Shown one piece after another: positions 16,675 to 24,903 of a stretch of 64,000 nt of DNA. Every line of letters starts with the position of its first letter. The stretch's first letter is position 1. A program made the translations under genes and the position numbers. The stretch comes from Halobaculum roseum (GTDB taxonomy: Archaea; Halobacteriota; Halobacteria; Halobacteriales; Haloferacaceae): positions 2,498,521 through 2,562,520 of the forward strand of contig NZ_CP082286.1 of assembly GCF_019880245.1 (NCBI RefSeq). Direction: 5' to 3'. The notes under the pieces were generated by a model. The model was not told the origin of the DNA. It saw only the letters and a program-made list of their open reading frames with translations, and made no database searches.

Positions 16675-16914
16675 ATGTCCATTACGCTGTACGCGCTGGA
16701 CGGCTGTCCGTGGTGCGAGAAGGTCCACGACGCGCTACAGGAGGCCGACGTCGAGTACGAGACGATCTGGACCGAGGCCCTGCACTCGAAGCGCGACGAG
16801 GTCGCCCGCGTCAGCGGGCAGCGCGGCGTCCCCGTGCTCGTCGACGACGAGCACGGCGTGACGATGAACGAGTCGGCGAACATCCTCGAGTACGTCGAGC
16901 GAACGCTCGCCTGA
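16675..16914 (+). CDS. Glutaredoxin-like protein
   Basis: 79 residues, thioredoxin fold. The redox motif CPWC is at residues 11-14, the cis-proline is in GVPVLVDD, and MNESANILEYVE matches the C-terminal part of glutaredoxin/GST-N domains. Haloarchaea use gamma-glutamylcysteine rather than glutathione, so the physiological thiol is likely that or a thioredoxin system. Start at the ATG at 16675 (MSITLYALDG), eight bases after a purine-rich stretch. It ends 11 nt before the cobalamin adenosyltransferase and may be cotranscribed with it. Confidence 0.88.
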   Translation: MSITLYALDGCPWCEKVHDALQEADVEYETIWTEALHSKRDEVARVSGQRGVPVLVDDEHGVTMNESANILEYVERTLA

Positions 16915-16925
16915 GCCCCGATCCG

Positions 16926-17462
16926 ATGCCCATCTACACCGGCCGCGGCGACGAGGGGAAGACCGACCTCCGCGACATGTCGCGGGTGTCGAAGACCTCC
17001 CCCCGAATCGAGGCGTACGGCACCGTCGACGAGGCGAACGCGCTCATCGGGACGATCCGCCCGACGGGGTACGACGACGTGGACGAGATGCTGCGCGCGG
17101 TGCAGGACCACCTCCACGTCCTCCAGGCGGACTTCGCAAACCCCGACCCCGACGAGGGCGACCCGGTGGTGCGCGAGCGCCACACCGACCAGTTGGAGGA
17201 CTGGATCGACGAGCTGGACGAGGAGCTGGAGCCGCTCCGGAGCTTCGTGCTCCCCTCGGGAAGCGAGGCGGGCGCGAAGCTCCACCACGCGCGGACGGTC
17301 GTGCGCCGGGCCGAGCGCCGCGCGGTCGATCTGGCGGACGACGAGCCGGTGAACGCCGAGGCAGTGGCGTACCTCAACCGCCTGTCGGACGCGCTGTTCA
17401 CGTTCGCGCGGGTCGTCAACGCCCGCGACGGCGTCCCCGAGGACGCCCCGGACTACGAGTAG
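16926..17462 (+). CDS. pduO: ATP:cob(I)alamin adenosyltransferase (PduO type)
   Basis: 178 residues. N-terminus MPIYTGRGDEGKTDL is the ATP-binding start of PduO-type corrinoid adenosyltransferases; later YGTVDEANALIG, LPSGSEAGAKLHHARTVVRR and AERRAVDLAD complete the signature. It transfers the 5'-deoxyadenosyl group from ATP to cob(I)alamin, giving coenzyme B12. It follows the glutaredoxin gene at 11 nt. The frame continues far upstream but only this segment has the family sequence. Confidence 0.92.
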   Translation: MPIYTGRGDEGKTDLRDMSRVSKTSPRIEAYGTVDEANALIGTIRPTGYDDVDEMLRAVQDHLHVLQADFANPDPDEGDPVVRERHTDQLEDWIDELDEELEPLRSFVLPSGSEAGAKLHHARTVVRRAERRAVDLADDEPVNAEAVAYLNRLSDALFTFARVVNARDGVPEDAPDYE

Positions 17463-17483
17463 CCGGCGCCCGGGCGAGGGGAG

Positions 17484-18548
17484 TCAGTCGTCCCCCGGCA
17501 CGTCGTCCGGCCGTCCCCTCTTTCCGGTGACTGCCGTTATCCTGTCCTCGTCGAACACGACGTGGATGAAGTTCTGATCGCTGTACTCGGTCGAAACCGG
17601 ATCGAAGGTCGGGGCGCCGTCATCGTCGAGCTTCACGGGCGGCAAGAGCAGGTCGGTTTGGTGGTCACGTCCGAGGTACGCGTCGTCTTCCGACAGTGGG
17701 AGGTCAGGCGTGATCGCGAGTTCGTAGTCTTCGTTGCGCACGCTCTGACTGGTCTTGATTCGGACCAGCCGGTCCTCGTCTTCCACGTCGCCGTCGATCA
17801 GTAGGTCACAGATCCCCCAAACCGCGCCGAGGGCGAGCTGGCGCGGCTCGAGGGGCGTCCCCGTTCCGGTTATCCCGTTGATGTAGTTACCGAGCAGGAC
17901 GCCGCCTCCGGTCTCGTAGTTGGGGTACGGTGGCTCATAGACCGACTTGAAGTCGATCTCGTACTCGGTGTCGTTCGGATCCTCGAACTCGACGGCGATA
18001 TCGGACTCGTCGTCCGAATCACCCGGATCCTGATCCAGGTCGTACGGCTGGCGATCCCGATAAACGACCCGGAGTCGGCCGTCGACCTCCTCGGTATCGT
18101 CGCTGAACGGCGTGTCGAAGTCCGTCTCGACGAACTCGCTTCCGTCTTCGACACGGCTTTCCAGGGGGACACCCGCGACGGGGAGTTCTTCCTGGTTCTC
18201 CTCGAGCAGGTCCGCGATATCTCCGTCGGCGATATCGATCCAGTGATCGGGCAACATGTAGGGGTCGTCCGGCGTCCCGAACGTGTACTCGCTGAGCCGA
18301 CGCTTCCCTGGCCGGATCCAGTGGACGCTCCGGTTCGGCGTCTGCTGGACCCGCAGGTTGATATCCGGGAAGTAGAACGAGTCTCCTCGTCCACTACCCT
18401 CGCCACTCTCGTGGGGCGTCGCGGCGGCCGTTTCGGAGAATCCGGCAACGCCGCCTCCGGCGGCCAGTGCGCCGGCGCTCTTCCGCATGAATGACCGGCG
18501 AGTGTCCTCATCAACGAATGATAAAACCTTGTCCAATCTAGCTGGCAT
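17484..18548 (-). CDS. Tat-exported protein of unknown function
   Basis: 354 residues. A twin-arginine signal is clear: TRRSFMRKSAGALAAGGGVAG near residues 16-36, then a small-residue cleavage region around ETAAATP. The mature part is acidic with no recognised domain; it has many aromatic/Pro motifs (YEPPYPNYETGGG) and a closing segment that reads NFIHVVFDEDRITAVTG. By eye the base composition is less GC-rich than its neighbours. No operon partner. It could be a cell-surface or extracellular protein specific to this lineage. Confidence 0.7.
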   Translation of the reverse strand: MPARLDKVLSFVDEDTRRSFMRKSAGALAAGGGVAGFSETAAATPHESGEGSGRGDSFYFPDINLRVQQTPNRSVHWIRPGKRRLSEYTFGTPDDPYMLPDHWIDIADGDIADLLEENQEELPVAGVPLESRVEDGSEFVETDFDTPFSDDTEEVDGRLRVVYRDRQPYDLDQDPGDSDDESDIAVEFEDPNDTEYEIDFKSVYEPPYPNYETGGGVLLGNYINGITGTGTPLEPRQLALGAVWGICDLLIDGDVEDEDRLVRIKTSQSVRNEDYELAITPDLPLSEDDAYLGRDHQTDLLLPPVKLDDDGAPTFDPVSTEYSDQNFIHVVFDEDRITAVTGKRGRPDDVPGDD

Positions 18549-18690
18549 ATGTGTTTAAACGTGCCGGTGATCATAGATTTGATCCTTCAATACGAAAGCC
18601 GTATATACGGATCGGCTGACGACATCGACTGTTTGCTTCGACATCGTTCTCCCCACAAACGATTTATTCGTCCTCCCGCAACGGACAGAT

Positions 18691-18957
18691 ATGTCCAAGC
18701 ACTTCGAGGACGCGCGATACTACCTCGGCCGTGCGGCGGACCACGCGAAGGAGGGGGTAAAGGAGGAGCTCGAACCGGTCGAAGAGCGGGTTCGCGAACT
18801 CGTGGGGCGCGAGAAGGAGCCGGAGCCATCGCGGCTCGACCGGCTCGAAGCCGATCTGACGGAGCTGTCGAGGAAGGCGGAGGGCGAGGCGAAGGAGGCC
18901 GTCCAGCAGGCGCGCGAGCGCCTCGACGAGTATCGGTCCGGGCGAAGCTCGGAGTAA
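18691..18957 (+). CDS. Small coiled-coil protein, conserved in haloarchaea
   Basis: 88 residues, strongly charged and helix-forming throughout, with heptad-like spacing (YYLGRAADHAKEGVKEEL; RLEADLTELSRKAEGEAKEA). No Cys or membrane segment. I recall close relatives across Halobacteria, annotated only as a domain of unknown function. It stands alone, preceded by an AT-rich promoter-like stretch around 18640-18670 (AAACGATTTATTCG about 24 nt before the start). Confidence 0.75.
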   Translation: MSKHFEDARYYLGRAADHAKEGVKEELEPVEERVRELVGREKEPEPSRLDRLEADLTELSRKAEGEAKEAVQQARERLDEYRSGRSSE

Positions 18958-19009
18958 CGCGGGCGCCCGTTTCGCGGTCGGCGTCGAACTCGGATCGGTC
19001 GGTCGAAAA

Positions 19010-19261
19010 TCAGAAGGTCGGCTCGTCGCCCATGTCGTCGTCGAGGGCGGCGGGGTCCTGTTGTTCGTCGATGGCGTCGGTGAAGAGGTCGCCGTCGGCC
19101 TCCCCATCGCCGGTCGTATCGTTCTCCACGTCGTACGCCTTGAGACCGCGGGTGAGGAAGTCCTCGATGGCCTCGTTGCGGTTGAGGAACTCCCCCTGCT
19201 CGGCGAGCCGCGAGATCTCGCTGTCGATTCGATCGGGCAGGTCGACTTCGATCTTCGTCAC
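19010..19261 (-). CDS. Ribbon-helix-helix DNA-binding protein
   Basis: 83 residues. The first 45 are a CopG/Arc-type ribbon-helix-helix: MTKIEVDLPDRIDSEISRL, then GEFLNRNEAIEDFLTRGLKAY. An acidic disordered tail follows (DDDMGDEPTF at the end). The GTG at 19261 is chosen because it starts at the beta strand; the frame upstream of it is Arg-rich and unlike the family. Probably a dimeric repressor, target unknown. It lies just upstream of, and divergent from, tRNA-Val. Confidence 0.8.
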   Translation of the reverse strand: MTKIEVDLPDRIDSEISRLAEQGEFLNRNEAIEDFLTRGLKAYDVENDTTGDGEADGDLFTDAIDEQQDPAALDDDMGDEPTF

Positions 19262-19364
19262 GCCCGCTCGTCGGTGGTCGGACGGGATTAATCCTCGGGT
19301 CGCTCGCGGCGACGCGGCCACGGACGGTAAGCCTTAAGCGTGCCACCGGGATACCTTTCGATGC

Positions 19365-19439
19365 GGGTTGGTGGTCTAGTCCGGTTATGACGGCTCCTTC
19401 ACACGGAGCAGGTCGGCGGTTCGAATCCGCCCCAACCCA
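19365..19439 (+). tRNA. tRNA-Val (CAC)
   Basis: 75 nt cloverleaf. Acceptor GGGTTGG pairs with CCAACCC, discriminator A at 19439. Anticodon stem GCTCC/GGAGC encloses the 7-nt loop TTCACAC, giving anticodon CAC (valine GUG codons). T-arm GGCGG-TTCGAAT-CCGCC. No intron, no encoded CCA. An AT-rich TATA-like segment (GCCTTAAGC) lies about 30 nt upstream. Its 3' end is copied downstream (see the repeat module). Confidence 0.95.
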
Positions 19440-19593
19440 GTTCTGCGGCGGCACGTCGCGACGAGGACTCGCTCGCGAGTCGAGGAGCCGTGCCGCCGGG
19501 CGGTGTCCGGCGGATTCGAAGCAGGGAGGTCGCGCGCGGGCGAACCGCGTGAGCCGAGCACGTCCGACCGGGGTTCAAATCCGCCCCGACCCA
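19440..19593 (+). repeat. tRNA-Val trailer module: stem-loop, inverted T-arm, 46-bp core, tRNA 3'-end copy
   Basis: In order: a stem-loop with 10-bp arms (19446-19455 and 19489-19498) and a nested GACTCG/CGAGTC palindrome; an inverted copy of the T-arm (GGCGGATTCGAA, 19509-19520); a 46-bp core (19523-19568); and a direct copy of the last 22 nt of the tRNA (19572-19593, 20 of 22 identical). The copy lacks the 5' half and anticodon, so it is not a second tRNA gene. The core recurs, inverted in the chromosome, beside the CAT tRNA at 48717-48762. The rest of 19440-19675 has no gene. Confidence 0.8.
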
Positions 19594-19675
19594 CTCGTCC
19601 TCCCGAGGCGACTCACCCACAACAGCGCCGTCGCGTCAGCGGGATTTACTACCCCGGTCCCGGTGAGTTCGCACG

Positions 19676-20392
19676 ATGCCCGGGCCGTCGACGATCGATC
19701 TCGCGGGCGAGACCGTCGCCTACGATGTCCGATACAGCTCGCGCGCCGAGCGCTCCCGCATCGACGTGGGGCTCGACGGCGTGACCGTCGTGATCCCGGA
19801 CGGCGCGGTCGTCGACCCCGCCGAGGTGCTCACCTCGCACGCCGAGTGGGTCGTCGACCGCGAGCGCGAGGCCGCGGCCCGGCGGGCGGACCTCCCCGAG
19901 CGCCGCTTCGAGGCCGCCGCGGCGTTCCCGTACCTCGGCGTCGACCGCGAGGTCGCCGTCGAGACGCGGCCGTACTCGGTCGTCGACGGCGACGCGATCC
20001 GGCTGGCGGCCCACCACGTGGACGAGACCTCGGTGAAGCGCGCGCTGGAGACGCTGTATCGACGGCTCGCCCGGGAGCGGTTCGAGGCGCTCGCCGAGCG
20101 CCACGCGGCGGCGATGGGGGTCGACTACGACCGGATCGAGGTGCGAAACCAGCGGACGAAGTGGGGAAGCTGCTCGACGACGGGGACGATCAGCCTCAAC
20201 TGGCGGTTGATGCTCGCGCCGCCGCGGATCAGCGAGTACGTGGTGGTCCACGAGCTCGCGCACCGTCGGGAGCTGAACCACTCCGACGCGTTCTGGGCGA
20301 TCGTCGAGGAACACGACCCGGCGTACGAGGCCCACCGCGAGTGGCTGCGTGAGAACGGCCTCCGTCTGGTGTTCGATCCGTCCGACCTGTGA
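19676..20392 (+). CDS. YgjP/M48-type metallopeptidase (DUF45 family)
   Basis: 238 residues. N-terminal beta-rich domain, then the zinc-protease core: HELAH (about residues 194-198) with downstream N-H-S-x2-F-W, the third ligand region typical of YgjP/SprT-like proteins. The preceding NQRTKWGSCSTTGTISLNWRL is the family hallmark. Likely cytosolic; substrates unknown, although relatives are often linked to restriction or DNA-repair loci. The ATG at 19676 follows the tRNA trailer module, with no operon partner. Confidence 0.88.
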   Translation: MPGPSTIDLAGETVAYDVRYSSRAERSRIDVGLDGVTVVIPDGAVVDPAEVLTSHAEWVVDREREAAARRADLPERRFEAAAAFPYLGVDREVAVETRPYSVVDGDAIRLAAHHVDETSVKRALETLYRRLARERFEALAERHAAAMGVDYDRIEVRNQRTKWGSCSTTGTISLNWRLMLAPPRISEYVVVHELAHRRELNHSDAFWAIVEEHDPAYEAHREWLRENGLRLVFDPSDL

Positions 20393-20406
20393 CTCCGAGT
20401 GCCCGA

Positions 20407-20769
20407 CTACGACGCGAGCGCGCTCTCGACTTCCGAGCGCAGCGTATCCTCCTCGACCGGCTTCGTGACGTAACCGTCGGCGCCGGCTTTCACCGCCTGC
20501 TTCATCTGATCGCGCTGTTCGACGCTGGTACACATCACGACGCACGTGCCGGGGTCGCGCTCCTTGATGTCGCTGGTCGCCTCGATGCCGTTCACCTCGG
20601 GCATCATGATGTCCATCGTGACCAGGTCCGGCCTGGTCTCCTCGAACAGCTCGACCGCCTCCGACCCGTTCTCGGCCTCTCCCACGACCTCGAAGTCGTC
20701 CTCGAGGATCCCCCGGATGAGCGTGCGCTGGAACCCGGAGTCGTCCACGATGAGGATCCGTCTCGCCAT
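20407..20769 (-). CDS. CheY-like response regulator (receiver domain only)
   Basis: 120 residues, a stand-alone receiver domain. Acidic pocket D9/D10, phospho-acceptor D53 (TMDIMMPEVNG), switch residues T81-S82 and K103 (VTKPVEED) are all in place. It is close in sequence to chemotaxis CheY, but no che or fla operon surrounds it, so it may serve another histidine kinase. Start at the ATG at 20769 (MARRILIVDDSG). Upstream, at 20834-20867, is a run of G-triplets with short TCGGG repeats. Confidence 0.9.
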   Translation of the reverse strand: MARRILIVDDSGFQRTLIRGILEDDFEVVGEAENGSEAVELFEETRPDLVTMDIMMPEVNGIEATSDIKERDPGTCVVMCTSVEQRDQMKQAVKAGADGYVTKPVEEDTLRSEVESALAS

Positions 20770-20958
20770 GGCCGACACTCCTCCGTCCCGCGGATAAGCG
20801 TTCACCCGGCGGATCCAGGCGTGAGATTTTGGACGGGTCGGGTCGGGACGAGTCGGGTCGGGCCGGGCTGGAACGGGCACGTGACTCGACCGCGTCGGCG
20901 ACTCGGTCGGCCGGCTCACGGACGGTTCGGGCAGATGATACGGAAAGCTTAGTAACTC

Positions 20959-20972
20959 AACTGCCCTCAGTT
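20959..20972 (+). promoter_or_regulatory. Inverted repeat in the nikR promoter
   Basis: AACTG/CAGTT arms around CCCT, ending five bases before the nikR ATG and lying just downstream of an AT-rich element at about 20947-20955. For a leaderless transcript this covers the transcription start, the usual place for a haloarchaeal repressor site. Autoregulation by NikR is an inference. Confidence 0.4.
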
Positions 20973-20977
20973 AATAC

Positions 20978-21397
20978 ATGGGCGTCGTCAGCGTCTCGAT
21001 GCCGGACAGCCTCGTCGACCGGATCGACGAGTTCACCGATGAACACGGCTACACCGGACGAAGCGAGTTCCTCCGGGAGGCGGCCAGGGACCTCCTCGGG
21101 GAGTTCGAGGACCGCAAGCTCGAGGACCGCGAGCTGATGGGGATCGTCACCGTCGTGTTCGACTACGAGGGGACGGCCGTCGAGGAGCGCATGATGCGGC
21201 TGCGCCACGAGCACGAGGAGATCGTCGCCTCGAACTTCCACAGCCACGTCGGCGATCACAACTGCATGGAGCTGTTCATCCTCGAAGGGAACCTGGAGCA
21301 GATCTCGACGTTCGTCGGAAAGATCCGCGCGACGACCGACACCAAGACGGTCGACTACTCTGTCACGCCCATCGGCGACGCCGAGGGGATCGTTTGA
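20978..21397 (+). CDS. nikR: Nickel-responsive regulator (NikR/CopG family)
   Basis: 139 residues. Ribbon-helix-helix at 1-45 ([30 protein letters not shown]), then an ACT-like domain with the nickel-site residues H77, H88, H90 and C96 (HSHVGDHNC), which match the four high-affinity Ni ligands of E. coli NikR. It should repress nickel or cobalt transport genes when metal is plentiful; none is in this window. Start at the ATG at 20978. A short inverted repeat sits directly before it. Confidence 0.9.
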   Translation: MGVVSVSMPDSLVDRIDEFTDEHGYTGRSEFLREAARDLLGEFEDRKLEDRELMGIVTVVFDYEGTAVEERMMRLRHEHEEIVASNFHSHVGDHNCMELFILEGNLEQISTFVGKIRATTDTKTVDYSVTPIGDAEGIV

Positions 21398-21643
21398 GCG
21401 CGCGGGCCGACGGGACGAGTGTGGGGGGAGAGGATTGTGAATTTGACGAATAACTGCGTCCGCGTGCGACGAGTTCTCGTGGTCATCTCCGATCCGGTTC
21501 ACACGCGGTAGTGTCCGGGTTCCGTATGATATGCCCCGAGATATCCGCCACGATCAGGTCGCTGTCGCCCGATCGTCGCGAGCGCATTGATATCTGATCA
21601 CACACCGTCAGTTGCTGGGATCCGAACCAACCTTCAATACCTG

Positions 21644-21658
21644 GGGGATCGTATCCCC
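21644..21658 (+). promoter_or_regulatory. Inverted repeat just upstream of the CBS-HPF gene
   Basis: GGGGAT/ATCCCC arms around CGT, ending 11 nt before the start at 21670, with a TTCAATAC TATA-like element directly before it. It could be an operator or a short leader hairpin. The rest of 21398-21669 shows no gene. Confidence 0.4.
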
Positions 21659-21669
21659 GTGATGGAGTT

Positions 21670-22812
21670 ATGGACATTTCAAACATCGCCGTGCCGGAGT
21701 TCGTAGAGGTGGACGCGGGCAAACGACTCGGAAAGATCCGCGCCATCTTCGAACGCGAGAATCCGAAGGGAATCATCGTGATGGAGGACGGCGAATACGC
21801 GGGCGTCATCGGCGAACGGGAGCTGATCAACTCCCGCGTCGACGACGACACGCGGGCGGCGGCGCTGATGAAGTCCGCCCCGGAGGTCGCCCGCACCGAG
21901 GACGTACGCGAGGTCGCGCGTGTGCTGGTCGAGGGGAACGTCAAGGTCGCGCCCGTCTACGAGGGCGAGAAGCTGTACGGCATCGTCACCGTCGACGCCA
22001 TCCTCTCGGCGGTTCTCGACAACCTGGACGCGCTGACCGTCGAGGACATCTACACCGAGGACGTGGTCACCGTCACGGAGGACGCACACGTCGGCCAGGC
22101 GATCAACCGCCTGCGCGAGAACGGCATCTCGCGGCTCCCGGTCGTCAACGAGGGCGGCCGCCTGGAGGGCATCCTCACGACCCACGACATCGTGGACTTC
22201 GTCGTCCGCGACGGCGAGCGCCAGGGTCGCGGCGACCGGCGCGGCGACCTCGACCGCATGCTCGACCTGCCGGTGTACGACATGATGTCGTCGCCGGTGC
22301 TCACCGTCACCGCCGCGAAGTCGGTGCGCGAGGCGGTCGAGCTGATGATGGACAACGACATCAGCGGCCTCGTCGTCACCCCCGAGGAGCGCGACGACCT
22401 CGTCGCGGGCGTGCTCACCAAGACCGACGTGCTGCGCGCGCTCACGTTCACCGAGGAGGACGCGATGGACGTGCAGGTGACGAACGTCCGCCTGCTCGAT
22501 ACGCTCTCGCGCGAGGACATCCGCAACTCGATCGGCCAGGTGTCGGACAAGTACCAGGAGATGCGCGTGCTTCACGCGCACGTCCGCTTCCACGAGCACA
22601 AGGAGAAGCTCCGGGGCACGCCGCTCATCCAGGCGCAGATCCGCCTGCGCACCACCCACGGCCAGGTCGCCGGCTCCGGCGAGGGGTACGGCGCCGAGCA
22701 CGCCTTCCATGTCGCGCTCGACAAGCTGGAGCGCAACGTCCTCGAAGTGAAGGGCGTCACCGCCGACGAGCGCTACCGCGGTCAGCTCCTCCGGAAGCTC
22801 GGCGAGCTGTAA
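21670..22812 (+). CDS. Four-CBS-domain protein fused to an HPF/RaiA-like ribosome-hibernation domain
   Basis: 380 residues. Four CBS motifs form two Bateman pairs (about 5-60, 65-120, 125-185 and 207-265), as in VPEFVEVDAGKRLGKI and YDMMSSPVLTVTAAKSVREA. After residue 280 comes a beta-alpha-beta domain (MRVLHAHVRFHEHKEK, IRLRTTHGQ, GYGAEHAFHVALDKLERN) that resembles the ribosome-binding HPF/RaiA fold. CBS pairs commonly bind AMP/ATP, so the protein may link adenylate level to ribosome dormancy. CBS-containing hibernation factors are known in some archaea; the assignment of this one is by pattern only. Confidence 0.8.
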   Translation: MDISNIAVPEFVEVDAGKRLGKIRAIFERENPKGIIVMEDGEYAGVIGERELINSRVDDDTRAAALMKSAPEVARTEDVREVARVLVEGNVKVAPVYEGEKLYGIVTVDAILSAVLDNLDALTVEDIYTEDVVTVTEDAHVGQAINRLRENGISRLPVVNEGGRLEGILTTHDIVDFVVRDGERQGRGDRRGDLDRMLDLPVYDMMSSPVLTVTAAKSVREAVELMMDNDISGLVVTPEERDDLVAGVLTKTDVLRALTFTEEDAMDVQVTNVRLLDTLSREDIRNSIGQVSDKYQEMRVLHAHVRFHEHKEKLRGTPLIQAQIRLRTTHGQVAGSGEGYGAEHAFHVALDKLERNVLEVKGVTADERYRGQLLRKLGEL

Positions 22813-22941
22813 GCCGGTAGCCCCCACGAGCCGAACCAGCACGCCGAACCCGCGGCGGCACGGTCCCCGCCGTCTCTCGCTTTCTCGCTCTCTCGGTCTC
22901 GCGTCCGCCGAGGGATCCGTGTCCTCGCGTTGCCTCGCGCC

Positions 22942-23820
22942 CTACCGACCGAACAACCGCTGAAGCGTCCCGCTCGTCCGCTCGTCCCCGACCCCGGCTT
23001 CCGCACGGAACCGCTCGACCGCGTCGTCGTCGACGCCGGCGGCGTCGACGCGGAGCGTATCGGCCTCGCCCTCGGTCTCGACGACGACCTCGCGGCCGCG
23101 GGTGGCCGCGTACACGCCCATCAGCGCCACCCCCAGCAGCAGCGAGACCGCGCCGGCGACGCGGAGCGCGTCGTCGACGATCGAGAGGACCGAGAGCACG
23201 CCGCCGACCATCGAGAGGAGCCCGCCGAGGCCGGTCGCTCCGGCGGAATCCGGCATCGACGCGCCCATCGAGTCGAACGACACGACCGAGCCGCCGAGGA
23301 CCATCGCCAGCCCGCCGACGACGGTGTACGCGATGGGGCGAACGAGCCAGTCGGTCGCCGTCGACGACGGCGACACGTCCGTCACGTTGACGCGGTGGAC
23401 CGCGCGGAGGGTCGCGCGCTCGTCCGGGTCCGCGTCGGGCGCGTACGCGAGCACGCGGTGGTCGGTCGCCACCAGCCGTCCGTCGGCCACGGGGAGGCTC
23501 GCGCGGACCTCCTCCCCGGCGTACAGCAGCGGCTCGATCGGGTCCGTGCCCGAGGTCGGTACCGCACCGTCGCCGATCTCGTCGCCGGTTCTGTCGTCGG
23601 TTCCGTCGCCGCTATCGTCGAACCGGTCCTCCGTTCCGGCGCCGTCGCTCGTGGTGTCGTCGGTCGAACCGAGAGAACCGGGGTCATCGAGCGGCGACGG
23701 CTCGGCGGGCGAGACGACCGTGTCGGCGCCGTCGGTGCCGTCGGCACCGAACGAGACGCCGTCGTCGGTCGGCGGGTCGCGGTCGTCGTCCGCGTCGCCC
23801 CCGAAGTCGAAGCCGCCCAT
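22942..23820 (-). CDS. Membrane protein with acidic N-terminus, downstream of salactin
   Basis: 292 residues. The first 95 are acidic and disordered (DFGGDADDDRDP..., Ser/Asp/Gly rich). A soluble segment with a PH-like strand pattern (EEVRASLPVADGRLVATDHRVL) follows; the remainder has at least two hydrophobic hairpins (RPIAYTVVGGLAMVLGGSVV and GAVSLLLGVALMGVYAAT). No enzyme motif. It starts 7 nt after the salactin stop, so it is probably cotranscribed with it and could be its membrane partner. A conserved haloarchaeal family as far as I recall, with no assigned function. Confidence 0.75.
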   Translation of the reverse strand: MGGFDFGGDADDDRDPPTDDGVSFGADGTDGADTVVSPAEPSPLDDPGSLGSTDDTTSDGAGTEDRFDDSGDGTDDRTGDEIGDGAVPTSGTDPIEPLLYAGEEVRASLPVADGRLVATDHRVLAYAPDADPDERATLRAVHRVNVTDVSPSSTATDWLVRPIAYTVVGGLAMVLGGSVVSFDSMGASMPDSAGATGLGGLLSMVGGVLSVLSIVDDALRVAGAVSLLLGVALMGVYAATRGREVVVETEGEADTLRVDAAGVDDDAVERFRAEAGVGDERTSGTLQRLFGR

Positions 23821-23827
23821 CGACCCC

Positions 23828-24901
23828 TTACTGGCCGGCGAGCTTGTCGGCGATGCGCCGAGCGCCCTCCGCGGCCGCGAGGTCGGGCTCGTCGGGCACG
23901 ACCACGTTCACGTCGCGGTCGAGCTCCGCGCTGAGCCGGCGCTCGAACTCCTCGGCGAGCCCGGGGATGCACGCCATGCCGCCGGTGACGGCGATGTCGT
24001 TGTTCAGCGAGAGCTGGTACACCTTCATGTAGTCGTTGGCGAGCTCGGGGAGGAACTCGTTGGCGACCTCGTCGACGGCGGCGTCGAGGTACCAGTCGAG
24101 CGCGTCGACGACGCTGTCCTCGATGGTGAACTCGTGGGAGCCGCCGCCGGGCTGCTGGATCACGTCCGAGAACGGCTCGAAGTCCCCGACGTTGCCGTGG
24201 TCCTCCTTGTACTCGCGGGCGGTCGTCAGGTCGACGTGGACGCGCCCCTGCGTCTCCTCCTCGACGTTGGCGACGATGCGGCGGTCCACGTCGTTGCCCG
24301 TCACCGAGCCGGTGGAGAAGGGCACGAGCTGATCGCCGCGGCGGTAGGCGCACGCCTCGAGGTTCGTCGACCCCATGTTCACTGAGATGAACACGTCGTC
24401 GACGGCCTCGACGCCGCCGCCCATCGCGGGGATGGCGCCACACAGCGACTCGGGGTACGCGCGCATGGTGTGGGCGCCGATGTCCGAGGACTCGATGACC
24501 TCGGTGAGGTTCTCCAGCCCGGCGTCGTTGTCCATCGTCGGGATTGCGTACACGACCGCCGAGTCCGAGGGGACGCCGTTGGCCGAGAGCAGCTCGCGGA
24601 AGAACCGGCCCGCGAGCTCCGCGCGCTCGTCGTCCTCCGGCAGCCCGGAGCGGAGCATGTACTCGACGCGGTCGGGGTACTCGGCGGCTGCCTGCTCCCC
24701 GAACAGGGCCTTCTCGCTCCCGGTGATCGCGTCCTCGTACAGCGCGAGACACGTGAGCGTTCGCACCGTGGTGAGGTCGTCGCTCTCGGGCTCCTCGGGG
24801 TACCGGAGCACGGTCCGCGTGGACCCGAGCTTCACGCCGATGGGGGTCGGATTACTCGACTCGAAACTGTCGTCGTCTGCGGATTCGGATTCTGCTGCCA
24901 T
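23828..24901 (-). CDS. Salactin, actin-like filament protein
   Basis: 357 residues, actin/HSP70/MreB-like ATPase fold. N-terminal phosphate loop GVKLGSTRTVLRY, second phosphate loop FISVNMGSTNLEACAY, and adenosine region NNDIAVTGGMACIPGLAEEF are recognisable. Relatives in Halobacterium salinarum form dynamically unstable filaments growing from the cell poles and help distribute DNA at low phosphate. It sits 2 nt after the FlaD/E-domain gene and 7 nt before a membrane-protein gene, so the three probably form one transcript. Start at the ATG at 24901. Confidence 0.88.
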   Translation of the reverse strand: MAAESESADDDSFESSNPTPIGVKLGSTRTVLRYPEEPESDDLTTVRTLTCLALYEDAITGSEKALFGEQAAAEYPDRVEYMLRSGLPEDDERAELAGRFFRELLSANGVPSDSAVVYAIPTMDNDAGLENLTEVIESSDIGAHTMRAYPESLCGAIPAMGGGVEAVDDVFISVNMGSTNLEACAYRRGDQLVPFSTGSVTGNDVDRRIVANVEEETQGRVHVDLTTAREYKEDHGNVGDFEPFSDVIQQPGGGSHEFTIEDSVVDALDWYLDAAVDEVANEFLPELANDYMKVYQLSLNNDIAVTGGMACIPGLAEEFERRLSAELDRDVNVVVPDEPDLAAAEGARRIADKLAGQ

Positions 24902-24903
24902 GG

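Noticed and set aside
20834-20867. G-quadruplex or tandem repeat near cheY
   Set aside because: Six G-triplets with TC/AC spacers are present, but such runs are expected by chance in this GC-rich DNA and no second feature supports function.
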